Shown here one piece after another: positions 1 through 7,834 of a stretch of 19,292 bases of DNA (positions are counted from its first letter, which is position 1; each line of letters opens with the position of its first letter). This stretch comes from Planctomycetaceae bacterium (GTDB lineage: Bacteria > Planctomycetota > Planctomycetia > Pirellulales > Pirellulaceae). Location: positions 1 through 19,292 of the forward strand of contig JABHUV010000369.1 of NCBI GenBank assembly GCA_018658605.1. The letters are read 5' to 3'. The notes beneath the pieces were generated by a model. That model saw only the letters and a list, made by a program, of their open reading frames with translations, made no database searches and had not been told where the DNA came from. Made by a program: the position numbers and the translations under genes.

Positions 1-45
1 AAGCCAGTGTTCTTAATTGAGGATACCATCGTTATTTCTAATCCT

Positions 46-89
46 AAAAAAATACCCGCCGGACAGCCGTTAATGCTCATCCGACGGGT
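46..89 (-). terminator. Rho-independent terminator of the sialate O-acetylesterase-like gene
   Basis: Read on the minus strand, a 10-bp stem (arms at 89-80 and 63-54, one G-T pair) closes a 16-nt loop. It is followed by an A and then seven T's (52-46). It lies 18 bases past the stop codon of the gene ending at 107. This is the classical hairpin plus U-tract form and the clearest terminator in the window. Confidence 0.85.
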
Positions 90-106
90 GTGAGTAGTTC
101 AATTTC

Positions 107-1183
107 TTACTTCTTCAGCAATTCCACCATGGCTTTGCCCATGCCTAAGCCAACGTTCACGTAGGTTTTGGCGTTACCTCCGTAGTGGCCATTGGAGGCA
201 GAACCCATGCTCAGGGGGTTCGTGTAGACGGTTGCGACATCGCCCTTGAGGTTGGGGTACTTTTTGGCATCGCTGATGGCCAACATGGCGTCGAGGATCA
301 ACTTCTCGTTGCCTTTGGCGTTTTCCATGCTAGTTTGGCCGAGGGTTGCACAGACGAACTTAGCTTTTGGAGCGTTGAATTCCTTGCGCAGAGCCGCGAT
401 TAGGTTGTTCAGGTTTTCCTCGTATTTGCTGGCGTGGCCGGTGTTGTAACGATCCTTATCACCTTGCCACCAGAGGAAGCCGGCGACCTCATACTCGGTC
501 GCGCCGGGATAGTATTTACCGATGTCCTTGAGTACATCCTGAGCCCGCGCAACGTCACCGTCATATTGCACACCAGCCTTCCAACCGATAGGCGTGGGCT
601 CGGTCCCCTTCTCCCACTTGTCCGGGCTCTGGCCGTAGCCGGCGTAGACAAAGGTCTTGCCGCTCTTGGTGTCCGTGAATTCGTACGATGGGCTGTTCGG
701 AGGGAGCAGGTCCCAGCCGAGGCTACGGTTACCAATTGCACTCTTGAGGATAAGTACAGGTGCATCTAGTGCGGTGCCTAGTTGATGGCCGATACCGGTC
801 TCAATGCCGATCTTGCCGCCCGAGACGGTGAGCCAGTCGTCCCGCATTAGCCGTACTTTACCAGGGCCACCACTTCCCATCACATGCAGGTTGCGGACGT
901 CTTGGCGTTTGGTCCAGTTACCGGCGTCGTCAACCATGAAAGGGTAGAGGTTTTCGTTCTTAACCGCGTGTTCCAGCGAACCTTCGCCACCGGCAACCTT
1001 GCCCATCTCGAGCGTGTTTGACTGCCCCATGATAATGAAGACTTGAACCTTTTTTGTCATGTCGGCGGGCTTGCCATCGGGATCAGGCAACTGAGCTTGA
1101 ACCTTCGCGGCGATGGTCATGTGACCGATCAGCGTTAGGGACAGGATGGCAAACAGGAGTCTTTTTGGTACATGGTTGTTCAT
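107..1183 (-). CDS. Secreted SGNH-type sialate O-acetylesterase-like carbohydrate esterase
   Basis: A 358-residue exported esterase of the sialate O-acetylesterase / CE6-like group, expected to remove acetyl esters from sugars outside the cytoplasm. A hydrophobic signal peptide covers residues 8-30. The nucleophile block GQSN (53-56, Ser55) follows strand VQVFIIM. The WWQGDKD block (238-244) and the late NGH block (His333) complete the SGNH-like pattern known for this family. The open frame extends back to 1408, but I chose the ATG at 1183 because the leader begins there; the extra 75 residues are low-complexity and basic, and they overlap the neighbouring gene. The gene lies downstream of a membrane protein on the same strand with about 95 bases between them, and it ends at a strong terminator. 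The family assignment is firm. The substrate is inferred, and planctomycete members may act on non-sialate glycans. Confidence 0.85.
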   Translation of the reverse strand: MNNHVPKRLLFAILSLTLIGHMTIAAKVQAQLPDPDGKPADMTKKVQVFIIMGQSNTLEMGKVAGGEGSLEHAVKNENLYPFMVDDAGNWTKRQDVRNLHVMGSGGPGKVRLMRDDWLTVSGGKIGIETGIGHQLGTALDAPVLILKSAIGNRSLGWDLLPPNSPSYEFTDTKSGKTFVYAGYGQSPDKWEKGTEPTPIGWKAGVQYDGDVARAQDVLKDIGKYYPGATEYEVAGFLWWQGDKDRYNTGHASKYEENLNNLIAALRKEFNAPKAKFVCATLGQTSMENAKGNEKLILDAMLAISDAKKYPNLKGDVATVYTNPLSMGSASNGHYGGNAKTYVNVGLGMGKAMVELLKK

Positions 1184-1277
1184 AGGTTTCTCGCTAGATA
1201 TTCCAGTTATATGCGTCATTATTTGAGGGCAACATAATCGTTTCGGAGCAGTATAGCAACTAGGGGTGCCTGTGGGT

Positions 1278-1901
1278 TCAGCCAGTTGCCCCAGCCCGCT
1301 TCTTTTGCTTGCGTTTCTCCTTGCGTGCCTGTCGACGCTTTTTGCGACTAGCAGAGAAGCCTTCATCAAGTATCTCTTGCAGTTTTCTACGGTTCTCGGT
1401 TGTTTCACCAGCCAACTTCTTTGTCCATTGGACGAGCTTACGGATTACCTTGTATTTGATAAACAGGCCGTAGGGAATCTTGGACCACCAATAGAGGAAC
1501 ACTGCATATATACCCACAACAATCACATTACCCCATAGCGGGAGATCAAGTGGATGAAAAATAAAACCCCAGACTCCGACATAGGGCATGAAGATCAGAA
1601 TTAAAAATTGAGGCGCAATTAAGAGTATGAATGTTGTGAGGACCAGGACCCGCACCCAATAGAATCGATAATAGGCAACGAAGATCATGCACAAGCATGC
1701 GAAGAGTATGGAGAAACCGACTATAAACAAGGGAAGTTTCCACAGTAATTCTGCGAATTTATGCCAGGATTCTATATCCGATAGCATTCTGATCAACTCG
1801 GGAATACCCAAAAGCAGGCTTGCCGACGACCATATCAATCCACCGATAAATCCGGACGCAAACAATTTCAGCCAGGGAATATTGGGATACTGGTTATCCA
1901 T
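1278..1901 (-). CDS. Membrane protein of unknown function with basic C-terminal tail
   Basis: I do not recognise this 207-residue protein. It has four likely membrane segments at about residues 12-33, 56-78, 82-105 and 124-140, with aromatic-rich boundaries. A cytoplasmic helical tail follows. Residues 186-202 are almost all Lys, Arg and Gln, which suggests binding to nucleic acid, ribosome or acidic lipid, but that is inference. No conserved catalytic motif is visible. The ATG at 1901 has no clear Shine-Dalgarno sequence. The gene sits between two secreted hydrolases on the same strand, with about 155 bases upstream, so it need not be in their operon. The hydrophobic pattern and the long open frame make it a likely real gene. 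Confidence 0.7.
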   Translation of the reverse strand: MDNQYPNIPWLKLFASGFIGGLIWSSASLLLGIPELIRMLSDIESWHKFAELLWKLPLFIVGFSILFACLCMIFVAYYRFYWVRVLVLTTFILLIAPQFLILIFMPYVGVWGFIFHPLDLPLWGNVIVVGIYAVFLYWWSKIPYGLFIKYKVIRKLVQWTKKLAGETTENRRKLQEILDEGFSASRKKRRQARKEKRKQKKRAGATG

Positions 1902-1914
1902 GCATTTGACTTGA

Positions 1915-2035
1915 TCAGAATTGGTTTATCAAAACCGCGGTGAGAAAAATATTGTAAATCTTCTCCCTATAATAATGCAAATAAGAGCCTCGAAAAATCA
2001 GGCACAAAGACACTCGCACCACCGCGGAATTCTGA
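1915..2035. repeat. Interrupted inverted repeat in the 1902-2057 intergenic gap
   Basis: Two 8-mers on the left, TCAGAATT (1915-1922) and CCGCGGTG (1935-1942), have exact reverse complements on the right that lie end to end: CACCGCGG (2020-2027) and AATTCTGA (2028-2035). The left copies are separated by 12 extra bases. The central 77 bases show no gene. This could be an operator, an RNA fold in the transcript leaving the hydrolase gene, or a relic of a small mobile element. It has no U-tract, so it is not a standard terminator. Confidence 0.4.
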
Positions 2036-2057
2036 CTTAATGAGAAGCAAATAATTA

Positions 2058-3236
2058 CTAGAAGGCCACCATCGATCCCGGCTTTAGGGCATGGCTTGGA
2101 AGTGGATGCTGGTCATCAAAAACACGCATCACCTCAGGTTCTTCTAAGGCAGTCTTGCTTTCGTCGAACACGCCAGTGGACTTGTCCAAGACGCCGGTGG
2201 CGTCGAGTCCCATATGCTTGACCATGAAAGGATACATGGCTTGTCGTTTCGATAACTGGTATCCATGTCCCTCTTCAGCGAAATGCGAATTGGCTACGTG
2301 CTCTTTATTACCGAACAAGCCATAGACGTTACGAATATAGGGATATTCCACCTCGGGTGTGTTCTTGGTCCAATCACCACCGACCGATACTAGTAACAAC
2401 GGTCGGGGAGCAGCCAGTGCTGCAATCTCGGCATTGTTCGTTTCTAGCTTTGCTGTCTTATGGATTGGCATTCCGCTCTCGCAGTGGCAACCACCAAAGA
2501 AATGGGCTGAGACCATTACGACCGGCACTGCTACTCGCACGCGTTGATCTAGGGCCGTCAGTAAAAACGTTTGGGTTCCGCCTCCGGAGCATCCCGTCAC
2601 ACCGATACGGTTGTCATCGACGTCGGGCAGCGATTGCAAAAAATCGATTGCCCGCATGCTGCTCCACGTCTGTAGCGTCAGGGCCTGAGGGTGATTGTGG
2701 TCCCAGCCCAGGTGCAGAGAGTCTCCGAATCCGATCATGTCATAGGAAAAAACCACGGCTCCCATGCGAGCGAGGGTGGCACATCGATATTGCTGGTCCG
2801 GCCGTAAACGGCCTCCCTCGGGACCACGTGCATGTCCGTGTGGACAAAGTATAGCGGGTCGGGTCCCTGTGCGTCCCAGTGGTCGATAAAGGTTGCCGTA
2901 AACCAGATAACCAGGTCGCGCCTCAAAGGCAGCCGACTCTACGGTATAGCCCTGGTAGCTTCGTTTCTTGTGAATAATTGTCTTGAGTGGCGTCCGCTCG
3001 GGCATTGGATCCAGTTTGGCACCCGTTAAAATCTGCTTGCGAATATTGGCAGCCCTTGTTTGCCACTGGGGCAAGTTGTCAAAAGTCGCGCTCATCCGCG
3101 CCAACTGCTTGACCGCATCCGCTTCCGAATGATAGTGCCCTTGGCAAAGAATCGGCTTGGTCGGCTCGGTAGCCGGAGAAGTAGAAACGTGAAACGCTAG
3201 CAATGCGATGACACATGTCAGTAAGTAATGTTTCAT
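2058..3236 (-). CDS. Secreted alpha/beta-hydrolase (acetyl xylan esterase-like)
   Basis: A 392-residue exported alpha/beta hydrolase, probably an ester hydrolase acting on carbohydrates. The N-terminal leader (about residues 1-22) ends near AFHVSTSPA. The nucleophile elbow is GCSGGG (215-220, Ser217). The oxyanion region is CPHGHARG (about 131-138). A probable acid lies in the SVGGDWT loop, and the catalytic His is in EEGHGY (His324). The layout resembles the AXE1/CE7 and planctomycete 'xylan esterase' groups. The start is decided by GGAG nine bases before the ATG at 3236. An in-frame TTG five codons earlier would place this GGAG inside the gene, so I reject it. The C-terminal tail past about residue 345 carries a short internal near-repeat (VLDKST / VFDESK). 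No other esterase subfamily can be excluded. Confidence 0.82.
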   Translation of the reverse strand: MKHYLLTCVIALLAFHVSTSPATEPTKPILCQGHYHSEADAVKQLARMSATFDNLPQWQTRAANIRKQILTGAKLDPMPERTPLKTIIHKKRSYQGYTVESAAFEARPGYLVYGNLYRPLGRTGTRPAILCPHGHARGPEGGRLRPDQQYRCATLARMGAVVFSYDMIGFGDSLHLGWDHNHPQALTLQTWSSMRAIDFLQSLPDVDDNRIGVTGCSGGGTQTFLLTALDQRVRVAVPVVMVSAHFFGGCHCESGMPIHKTAKLETNNAEIAALAAPRPLLLVSVGGDWTKNTPEVEYPYIRNVYGLFGNKEHVANSHFAEEGHGYQLSKRQAMYPFMVKHMGLDATGVLDKSTGVFDESKTALEEPEVMRVFDDQHPLPSHALKPGSMVAF

Positions 3237-3351
3237 GGTAGTTAGCTCCAATTACGTCTCAGGGGTGAACTGGTAATACCGACGATTTTACCGGACAACC
3301 AGCAACGCTGCAAGAAAATCTGTTCGCGGATTGGAGTTCGCGAACTTAGCA

Positions 3352-3378
3352 TAAAATCTAACGCGATGAAGTTAGATT
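3352..3378 (-). terminator. Hairpin overlapping the stop of a small minus-strand frame
   Basis: On the minus strand, AATCTAAC and GTTAGATT form a perfect 8-bp stem around an 8-nt loop (3363-3370), and the 3' arm continues into a short T-run (TTTTAT). The stem is A+T-rich and therefore weak. It overlaps the stop codon (3374-3372) of the minus-strand open frame at 3372-3563. This is where a terminator for that frame would lie, but the hairpin could also be chance. Confidence 0.35.
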
Positions 3379-3563
3379 AACTCAGCAATCGGAGTTCCGT
3401 TTGTAATTAGAAAGACTGGGCGTCCTTGATTAATGACGAATTGTAATTGCGGATCTATCCCGTCAAGCTTGCCGCTGTTGTCAGTAGTCCGATTGATTGT
3501 TTCCAGCGAATTCAGTGGCTCGCGGCGACTGGCAAATCTTACGTCGGGAACGATGCTTGCCAT
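3372..3563 (-). pseudogene. Possible 3' remnant of a decayed gene
   Basis: A 63-codon frame with no recognisable start context. Its reading frame continues upstream of the ATG for 13 more codons to a TAG at about 3614-3616. The last residues, NQGRPVFLITNGTPIAELI, read like a folded strand-turn-strand end and loosely recall the C-terminus of Phd-type antitoxins. There is no toxin neighbour and the N-terminal half does not match, so I do not assign a family. A hairpin at its stop is the only supporting context. It may be a spurious frame. Confidence 0.2.
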
Positions 3564-3866
3564 GTTTTTAACGGCCGCACCATTTGGATTGAAAGGGCTG
3601 CACCTACTGCCAAGCTAGTCGGGACCAAAACTACTAATGTCGTTCATGCACACGTATGTGGGAATCCGGTGGTCGGGTTGGTTGTCCCAAATTGTCGGGC
3701 TGCAATTTGAACCGTTCGCAAATTCCTGTGACAACGTAAAACGACATTCTTAACACTAAAAATAAGTTCCCAGGGTTTGGGCGTTACTATTGAGTTATCG
3801 AAGCATTTTTTGATACCATTGCGCGTTGAAATTAGGAATTTGTTCTTCCGTTTAATTAAATCGATC

Positions 3867-5459
3867 ATGCCCTACAAGTCCCCCGTCACGATTACGATCT
3901 GTTTCGCCGTTGTTCATATCATTTTGTTTAGCTGGTTTAGTAGCTTTACTGCTGATGATGCCTTTATCGTCTATCGCTATAGTGAAAACTTGTTCAACGG
4001 CTGGGGGCTGGTTTTAAATCCGGGAGAGTATGTGACGTCTTTAACGTCTCCGTTACATACTTTGGTGGTTAGCGTCCTTTATGGGATCACCGGTTCTTCA
4101 CTGTGGTCAAATCGTGTTTTTGCACTCATTCTTCATTTTTCAGCTGGCGGGTACGCTCTCTATATACTGCAAATTAGCAAAGGGAGATTCCTTTACGGCC
4201 TGCTCGTGTGGTGCTCGCCTTTTGTTATTTTCTGGACTGCCGGCGGCCTAGAAACGATGTATCTCGCTAGCTTTGTAGTTATTGCATATACTTCAGCTTA
4301 CCGATGCATCCGACAATATTCACCGCGAGATCAACTGCTTTTCTCTGTCTGCTTAGGTTTGGCCTTTCTAACTCGTTTTGATAGTTGCCTCGTCACCTTA
4401 CCCCTGTGGTTTCATGTCGCCTGGAAACAATATCAGCACAATCCTCAAAAGTTGCTTGGTTCCATTCGTGTGTTGTTATTACCAGGCTTGTTGATCGCCA
4501 GTTGTTGGTTGATTTTCAGTCACATCTATTACCACGACATTTTCCCGGCATCGTTTCATGCCAAGCCGCTCCAGTGGGACACCCAACGCGCTGGCGTTCG
4601 TCGCATGGTGCAATTTGGTCTGGTATGTGGCATCCTACCGGCACTAGGCTGGTGGATCATGGATCAATGCGGCCGTCCCAATGCTTCGATAATTCGTACT
4701 ATACAAAAAACAACCAAAAACAATATAGGTATTTTGTTGGGGTTCGCGGTGTTTGGTTTCTATGCTAGCACCTCCATTTTTATACACATGATGTTTGCCA
4801 ACCGCATGCTACTTCCCTATCTGCCGGTAGCATCGCTCCTCTTGATCCAGTTGATCAATGCAACCAGCGAAACCGTTTGGCAAGGGGGGCGATTCGGTAA
4901 ATGGAGTTGGCCTATCGTAACCATGGTGGTAATAGCGACCCATGCATCGTTATTTGTTTACATAGATCAAATCTCCATCAACCCAGGAGGATTTGGCGAA
5001 TACAGAAAATTGTCACGACAATCCTATGTTGAATTCATGGAGATACTAGAAAACCAAGCGGAAGTCATTGATGCTCACTGGCAGAGTAAGGGGAAAGATC
5101 GGGTACCCCAGATTTACGTCTATGCAGCAGGGATATTGCCATATAAATTGCCTCAGGCAAAAATTGTGGATTGGGGTCTCGTGTCGTACAGAAAGGAAAT
5201 CAACGATCGTGGGCAATGCCAAACTGGAACACTTTACAGTTCCGACTACATTATTACGCTTACGCCGCGACATAAGACGCGACGCCAGCAACTCGAGCGA
5301 GATCCAAACTCTCTGGAGTTGATCGACGAATCCATTATGGAATTTGACGGACAAACCGAAGCATTTGGTGTCTACTACAACGACGCTCCAATCCGATATC
5401 GGTTGCCTAACTATGTTGATGGCCAGACGCTTGATGAGGTGCCTGACAGCTTGCAATGA
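3867..5459 (+). CDS. GT-C-type membrane glycosyltransferase (AftB/LphB-like)
   Basis: A polytopic protein of 530 residues from this start, with about nine or ten membrane segments and a C-terminal extracytoplasmic part of about 150 residues. The first helix is followed by TADDAFIVYRYSENL, with the Asp pair at 30-31, and then by GLVLNPGEYV. This matches the loop-1 signature of polyprenyl-phosphosugar-using GT-C enzymes of the arabinofuranosyltransferase AftB / LphB type, where the Asp is catalytic. It therefore probably transfers a sugar from a lipid carrier on the periplasmic side. The start is uncertain: the ATG at 3867 lies just before the first helix but has no Shine-Dalgarno sequence, and an in-frame TTG at 3777 would add 30 residues. 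The stop overlaps an ATG (ATGA, 5456-5459), which suggests coupling to the next gene. Donor and acceptor are unknown. Confidence 0.78.
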   Translation: MPYKSPVTITICFAVVHIILFSWFSSFTADDAFIVYRYSENLFNGWGLVLNPGEYVTSLTSPLHTLVVSVLYGITGSSLWSNRVFALILHFSAGGYALYILQISKGRFLYGLLVWCSPFVIFWTAGGLETMYLASFVVIAYTSAYRCIRQYSPRDQLLFSVCLGLAFLTRFDSCLVTLPLWFHVAWKQYQHNPQKLLGSIRVLLLPGLLIASCWLIFSHIYYHDIFPASFHAKPLQWDTQRAGVRRMVQFGLVCGILPALGWWIMDQCGRPNASIIRTIQKTTKNNIGILLGFAVFGFYASTSIFIHMMFANRMLLPYLPVASLLLIQLINATSETVWQGGRFGKWSWPIVTMVVIATHASLFVYIDQISINPGGFGEYRKLSRQSYVEFMEILENQAEVIDAHWQSKGKDRVPQIYVYAAGILPYKLPQAKIVDWGLVSYRKEINDRGQCQTGTLYSSDYIITLTPRHKTRRQQLERDPNSLELIDESIMEFDGQTEAFGVYYNDAPIRYRLPNYVDGQTLDEVPDSLQ

Positions 5460-5756
5460 ATATCAAACGTGTCAATCATGAGAACGACTGCAGTAGTCTC
5501 CATCAAAGATTACTATCGCTTTCGGCTAAACAAACTCAAACCGCATATTTTGGCACGAGCCTGAGATATAAAATCTATTTCGAGGCCGGATTGCTCCCCA
5601 AAAAAAGGAACTGAACAAATCATTAAGGCTACGGGCAAGTCGCTATCTCGCGACAAACACGACTATATATGGAAAAAACGAGCTGCACTTGTCGTTCTTG
5701 GATTCCCGTTACTCTACGGACTGCTGAATAGCGCTTGGCTCTATCCCAGTTTCGAT
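5456..5756 (+). other. Displaced 5' end of the second glycosyltransferase (frameshift or odd start)
   Basis: Here the coding signal and the legal start codons disagree. The frame of the downstream gene is open from 5565 and encodes a basic segment and then a first membrane helix (AALVVLGFPLLYGLLNSAW, about 5682-5738), yet it has no ATG, GTG or TTG before 5757. An ATG at 5456 overlaps the previous stop (ATGA), but its frame ends at TGA 5612-5614. The A7 tract at 5600-5606 lies where the two frames can be joined: removing one A gives a single 695-residue protein. Other routes are the in-frame ATG at 5478, which is blocked by TGA at 5562-5564, or a rare ATC/ATT start at 5619/5622 preceded by AGGA. 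A natural frameshift, a sequencing error and a non-canonical start all fit. Confidence 0.6.
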
Positions 5757-7544
5757 TTGGCGGATGCCCATGTTGGCATCGGTATCAGTCGGCGATTTTT
5801 CGATTTTGACTACCGGATGGAAGCTCCTTTGACCTATAAAATCAGTCGGGTTCCAATAATTGTGTTTCAGGCAGCGACAAAGAAGGTGTTGCCCTTCCAC
5901 TGGGCGCAGTACGTCATTACGCTGGTCCCGATAATCTGTTTAGGAGGTATTTTTTATCTGGCAGTATCAAGATTACTTAATCCCCAAACGGGAATTGTCG
6001 CCACCACTCTATTAATGGCCTCAAGCCATCTGTATGTCGATCGATATATCATCAGTGGGGACTATATGAACGTTCCGGGTGCGGCCGGCCTCATTGCTAC
6101 ATTACTATGTCTTCGCTGGTCGCAAGAAAAGGATCATTGGCTGGTCGACTTGCTGCTAGGTGCAGTCTTCGCGGCTTCGGTATTTACCAACGTCCTCACC
6201 AGCATCTTGCTTGGTCCGTTATTGGTTATCGAGTTAATCGTTACACCCCTGAATCGCCGCCGCCTAGGACGATTGATCGTCGGCGCCTTCCTAGGTGCCG
6301 TCGTCACAACATTGTCTTGCTCTACCATCTGTTACTTGTTTCATAAACCTCGATTCTTCTTTCGTGACCAAATTCACCATCTGATTGTTTCCTGGAAGCA
6401 AGGTGGTAGTTGGCTAGTTCATCATCGCTCCGTGTCTGATTTTATGTCTGAGGACGGGTTTGATCATTTAGCACTTATTTCCATGGTGTTCTTGTTTACT
6501 GCAGTGATAATCGCTATTCAATGCTGCAAGTCTTTCAGAGAGGGCTCGTTTGTCAGTACCATTCGCAACCGCTCATTTCTTTGGAAATCCCAATTTATTC
6601 TCGTCGGAAGCTATTTCGTTTGGCAGAAAATCAACCATGGAATTTTGTTTGATGTTATCCATCATACGCATCCCTTGCTGATTAGCATGTATTTCGCATT
6701 GGCGGCGATCATCTATGAAACCTGGCAGTTTTCAACAAGCAACTCCCGTCAAAAGGCTGCCAATCTAGAAAGCGGACAATCGTCACCCAATACGTCTGTC
6801 CGTACATTGGCATCGATGATGGGAGCGATTGGCTTCGCCGTGACGATTGACGCCTTGCTTCCGAGGACGCTGTTCAGCCCAAGTGTGAACTTTTTTGTCA
6901 CGTTAGCTGTAAGCGGTTTGGCCGGTGTGACTTTGTGGTTATGCTTTTCTGCCGCATGCAGAGAGCGACTGCAGGCTTTCGGTTGCGTGTTGGCAGTTAG
7001 TTTGATTTGCTACTCGTCTAGTGGGTGTGGCGAGCTTTGGCGAGCCGACCCCCATCGGCTAAACCGAGCTTTCTTCGAGGCCGATCATCAGCTGTGGAGT
7101 CAACTTCGTACAGAGGGCCCGGAGGTGGTCAATTACCTTTTTTATCATAATGCACGAAAACCATTACGGTGTACTTTTGGTAACATCCAAACGACGATGT
7201 CTCTTAATAGGTTCGGAGTGACAATTGCTGATTCGGTTGGTATGAGGTACCTCGGGCCAATTGAAATGGAACCCGATCCAGCACCCTGGCCCGCCGTTGG
7301 GCAACTGTTTCCATTCGTGCAGCGAATGTCAGATATGGAAAAGATGTTTGAGAAAGATGGCCTGCCCCGCAAGTTTGTTGACGATCCCCATCAAGCCGTT
7401 GTGGTATTTGGTGTTTCCGAGCAAGGTGCCCAACGGTTTGCCGAACAGTTAAGCCATGAGAATGTTAAGATGAGTGTTTGCAAGAAGCTCCACATTTCAA
7501 CGGACGTCTGCCAGTTTTCGGGGTATCTCTTGGTCAGTCAATAG
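5757..7544 (+). CDS. GT-C-type polytopic glycosyltransferase-like protein, start truncated
   Basis: At least 595 residues, with about nine membrane segments and a C-terminal soluble part of about 140 residues that starts near CGELWRADPHR. The first loop reads LADAHVGIG followed by a hydrophilic stretch and APLTYK, as in PMT/GT39-like GT-C enzymes where an Asp follows helix 1. I therefore infer a lipid-linked-sugar glycosyltransferase or related envelope enzyme, with no known substrate. The position given is the first legal start (TTG), but it removes the first helix, so the true N-terminus lies upstream (see the entry for 5456-5756). The gene directly follows another GT-C gene and probably forms a two-gene operon with it. 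The last residues (GYLLVSQ) end normally. If the upstream break is real, this copy may be inactive or made only by slippage. Confidence 0.68.
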   Translation: MADAHVGIGISRRFFDFDYRMEAPLTYKISRVPIIVFQAATKKVLPFHWAQYVITLVPIICLGGIFYLAVSRLLNPQTGIVATTLLMASSHLYVDRYIISGDYMNVPGAAGLIATLLCLRWSQEKDHWLVDLLLGAVFAASVFTNVLTSILLGPLLVIELIVTPLNRRRLGRLIVGAFLGAVVTTLSCSTICYLFHKPRFFFRDQIHHLIVSWKQGGSWLVHHRSVSDFMSEDGFDHLALISMVFLFTAVIIAIQCCKSFREGSFVSTIRNRSFLWKSQFILVGSYFVWQKINHGILFDVIHHTHPLLISMYFALAAIIYETWQFSTSNSRQKAANLESGQSSPNTSVRTLASMMGAIGFAVTIDALLPRTLFSPSVNFFVTLAVSGLAGVTLWLCFSAACRERLQAFGCVLAVSLICYSSSGCGELWRADPHRLNRAFFEADHQLWSQLRTEGPEVVNYLFYHNARKPLRCTFGNIQTTMSLNRFGVTIADSVGMRYLGPIEMEPDPAPWPAVGQLFPFVQRMSDMEKMFEKDGLPRKFVDDPHQAVVVFGVSEQGAQRFAEQLSHENVKMSVCKKLHISTDVCQFSGYLLVSQ

Positions 7545-7834
7545 AACATCTCGAGGCGGGTGCTGATGCATCACCGCCGCGTTAGCCAGAGTGTTCGTCA
7601 GATGGTCTTAATCTACCTCTCGTATTGAATCGGCTACAAAATACCGCGTAAACTGACTGTATTGCGGTTAGAATATACTTTGCTATCGATTTAAGGAGTT
7701 TTCGGTGAGAACGGGCGATCGTTGGCTTTCCATAGTATTACGGAAACGGTTTATAAGTAACTCTTCAAAAACCAAGCTCGAGGAGTGCTGATTGTTATTG
7801 ATGTGATTTTTAAAAAAATCGGCGGAGGTTTACC
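7545..7834 (+). promoter_or_regulatory. Leader region of the sulfatase gene
   Basis: This gap of about 290 bases holds a G+C-rich imperfect hairpin just after the glycosyltransferase stop (GGCGGGTG at 7555-7562 with CACCGCC at 7572-7578), which has no U-tract. It also holds a TATACT box (7674-7679) and a small frame with a strong ribosome site (7705-7791). No matching -35 at ideal spacing is seen; CTGACT at 7653-7658 is 15 bases away. If TATACT is used, the sulfatase has a 5' leader of about 150 bases. Confidence 0.35.
7705..7791 (+). CDS. Possible 28-residue leader peptide upstream of the sulfatase
   Basis: A GTG start is preceded by AAGGAG six bases away, a near-ideal ribosome site in a window where such sites are rare. 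The product is basic and amphipathic (it begins MRTGDRWLSIVLRKRF) and ends with Cys before TGA. It ends 43 bases before the sulfatase ATG. It is not recognisable. It may be a regulatory leader ORF or a chance frame. Its only support is the ribosome site and its position after a TATACT box. Confidence 0.3.
   Translation: MRTGDRWLSIVLRKRFISNSSKTKLEEC

Larger units (their letters stand above)
3252..3866. other. Intergenic stretch with possible gene remnant and hairpins
   Basis: About 600 bases separate the minus-strand hydrolase from the plus-strand glycosyltransferase. I see no confident gene. Short open frames on both strands overlap each other, and none shows a leader or family motif. Two inverted repeats stand out near its left end: GTTCGCG (3322-3328) with CGCGAAC (3339-3345), and AATCTAAC (3355-3362) with GTTAGATT (3371-3378). 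The divergent promoters for the two flanking genes must lie here, but no convincing -35/-10 pair could be picked. Confidence 0.5.

Noticed and set aside
107..1408. Long 433-residue version of the sialate O-acetylesterase-like protein
   Set aside because: The first 75 residues precede a normal signal peptide, are basic and low in pattern, and overlap the neighbouring gene.
2357..2854. 165-codon plus-strand frame opposite the alpha/beta hydrolase
   Set aside because: It lies fully antisense to a gene with a leader and catalytic motifs, and its product is Arg/Ser-rich without any pattern.
3372..3563. Phd/YefM-type antitoxin gene
   Set aside because: Only the last few residues recall the family; the N-terminal DNA-binding part and a toxin neighbour are missing.
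5478..5564. UGA at 5562-5564 as a recoded (selenocysteine) codon joining ATG 5478 to the glycosyltransferase frame
   Set aside because: No SECIS-like hairpin was apparent after the UGA, the position is in an unremarkable N-terminal segment, and simpler explanations exist.
5600..5606. Programmed -1 ribosomal frameshift on the A7 tract
   Set aside because: The frame change needed is +1 (or -2), so a classical -1 slip would give the wrong frame.
7805..7820. GATTTTT/AAAAATC inverted repeat before the sulfatase
   Set aside because: A-T only stem with a 2-base loop; explained by low-complexity sequence and too tight to fold.
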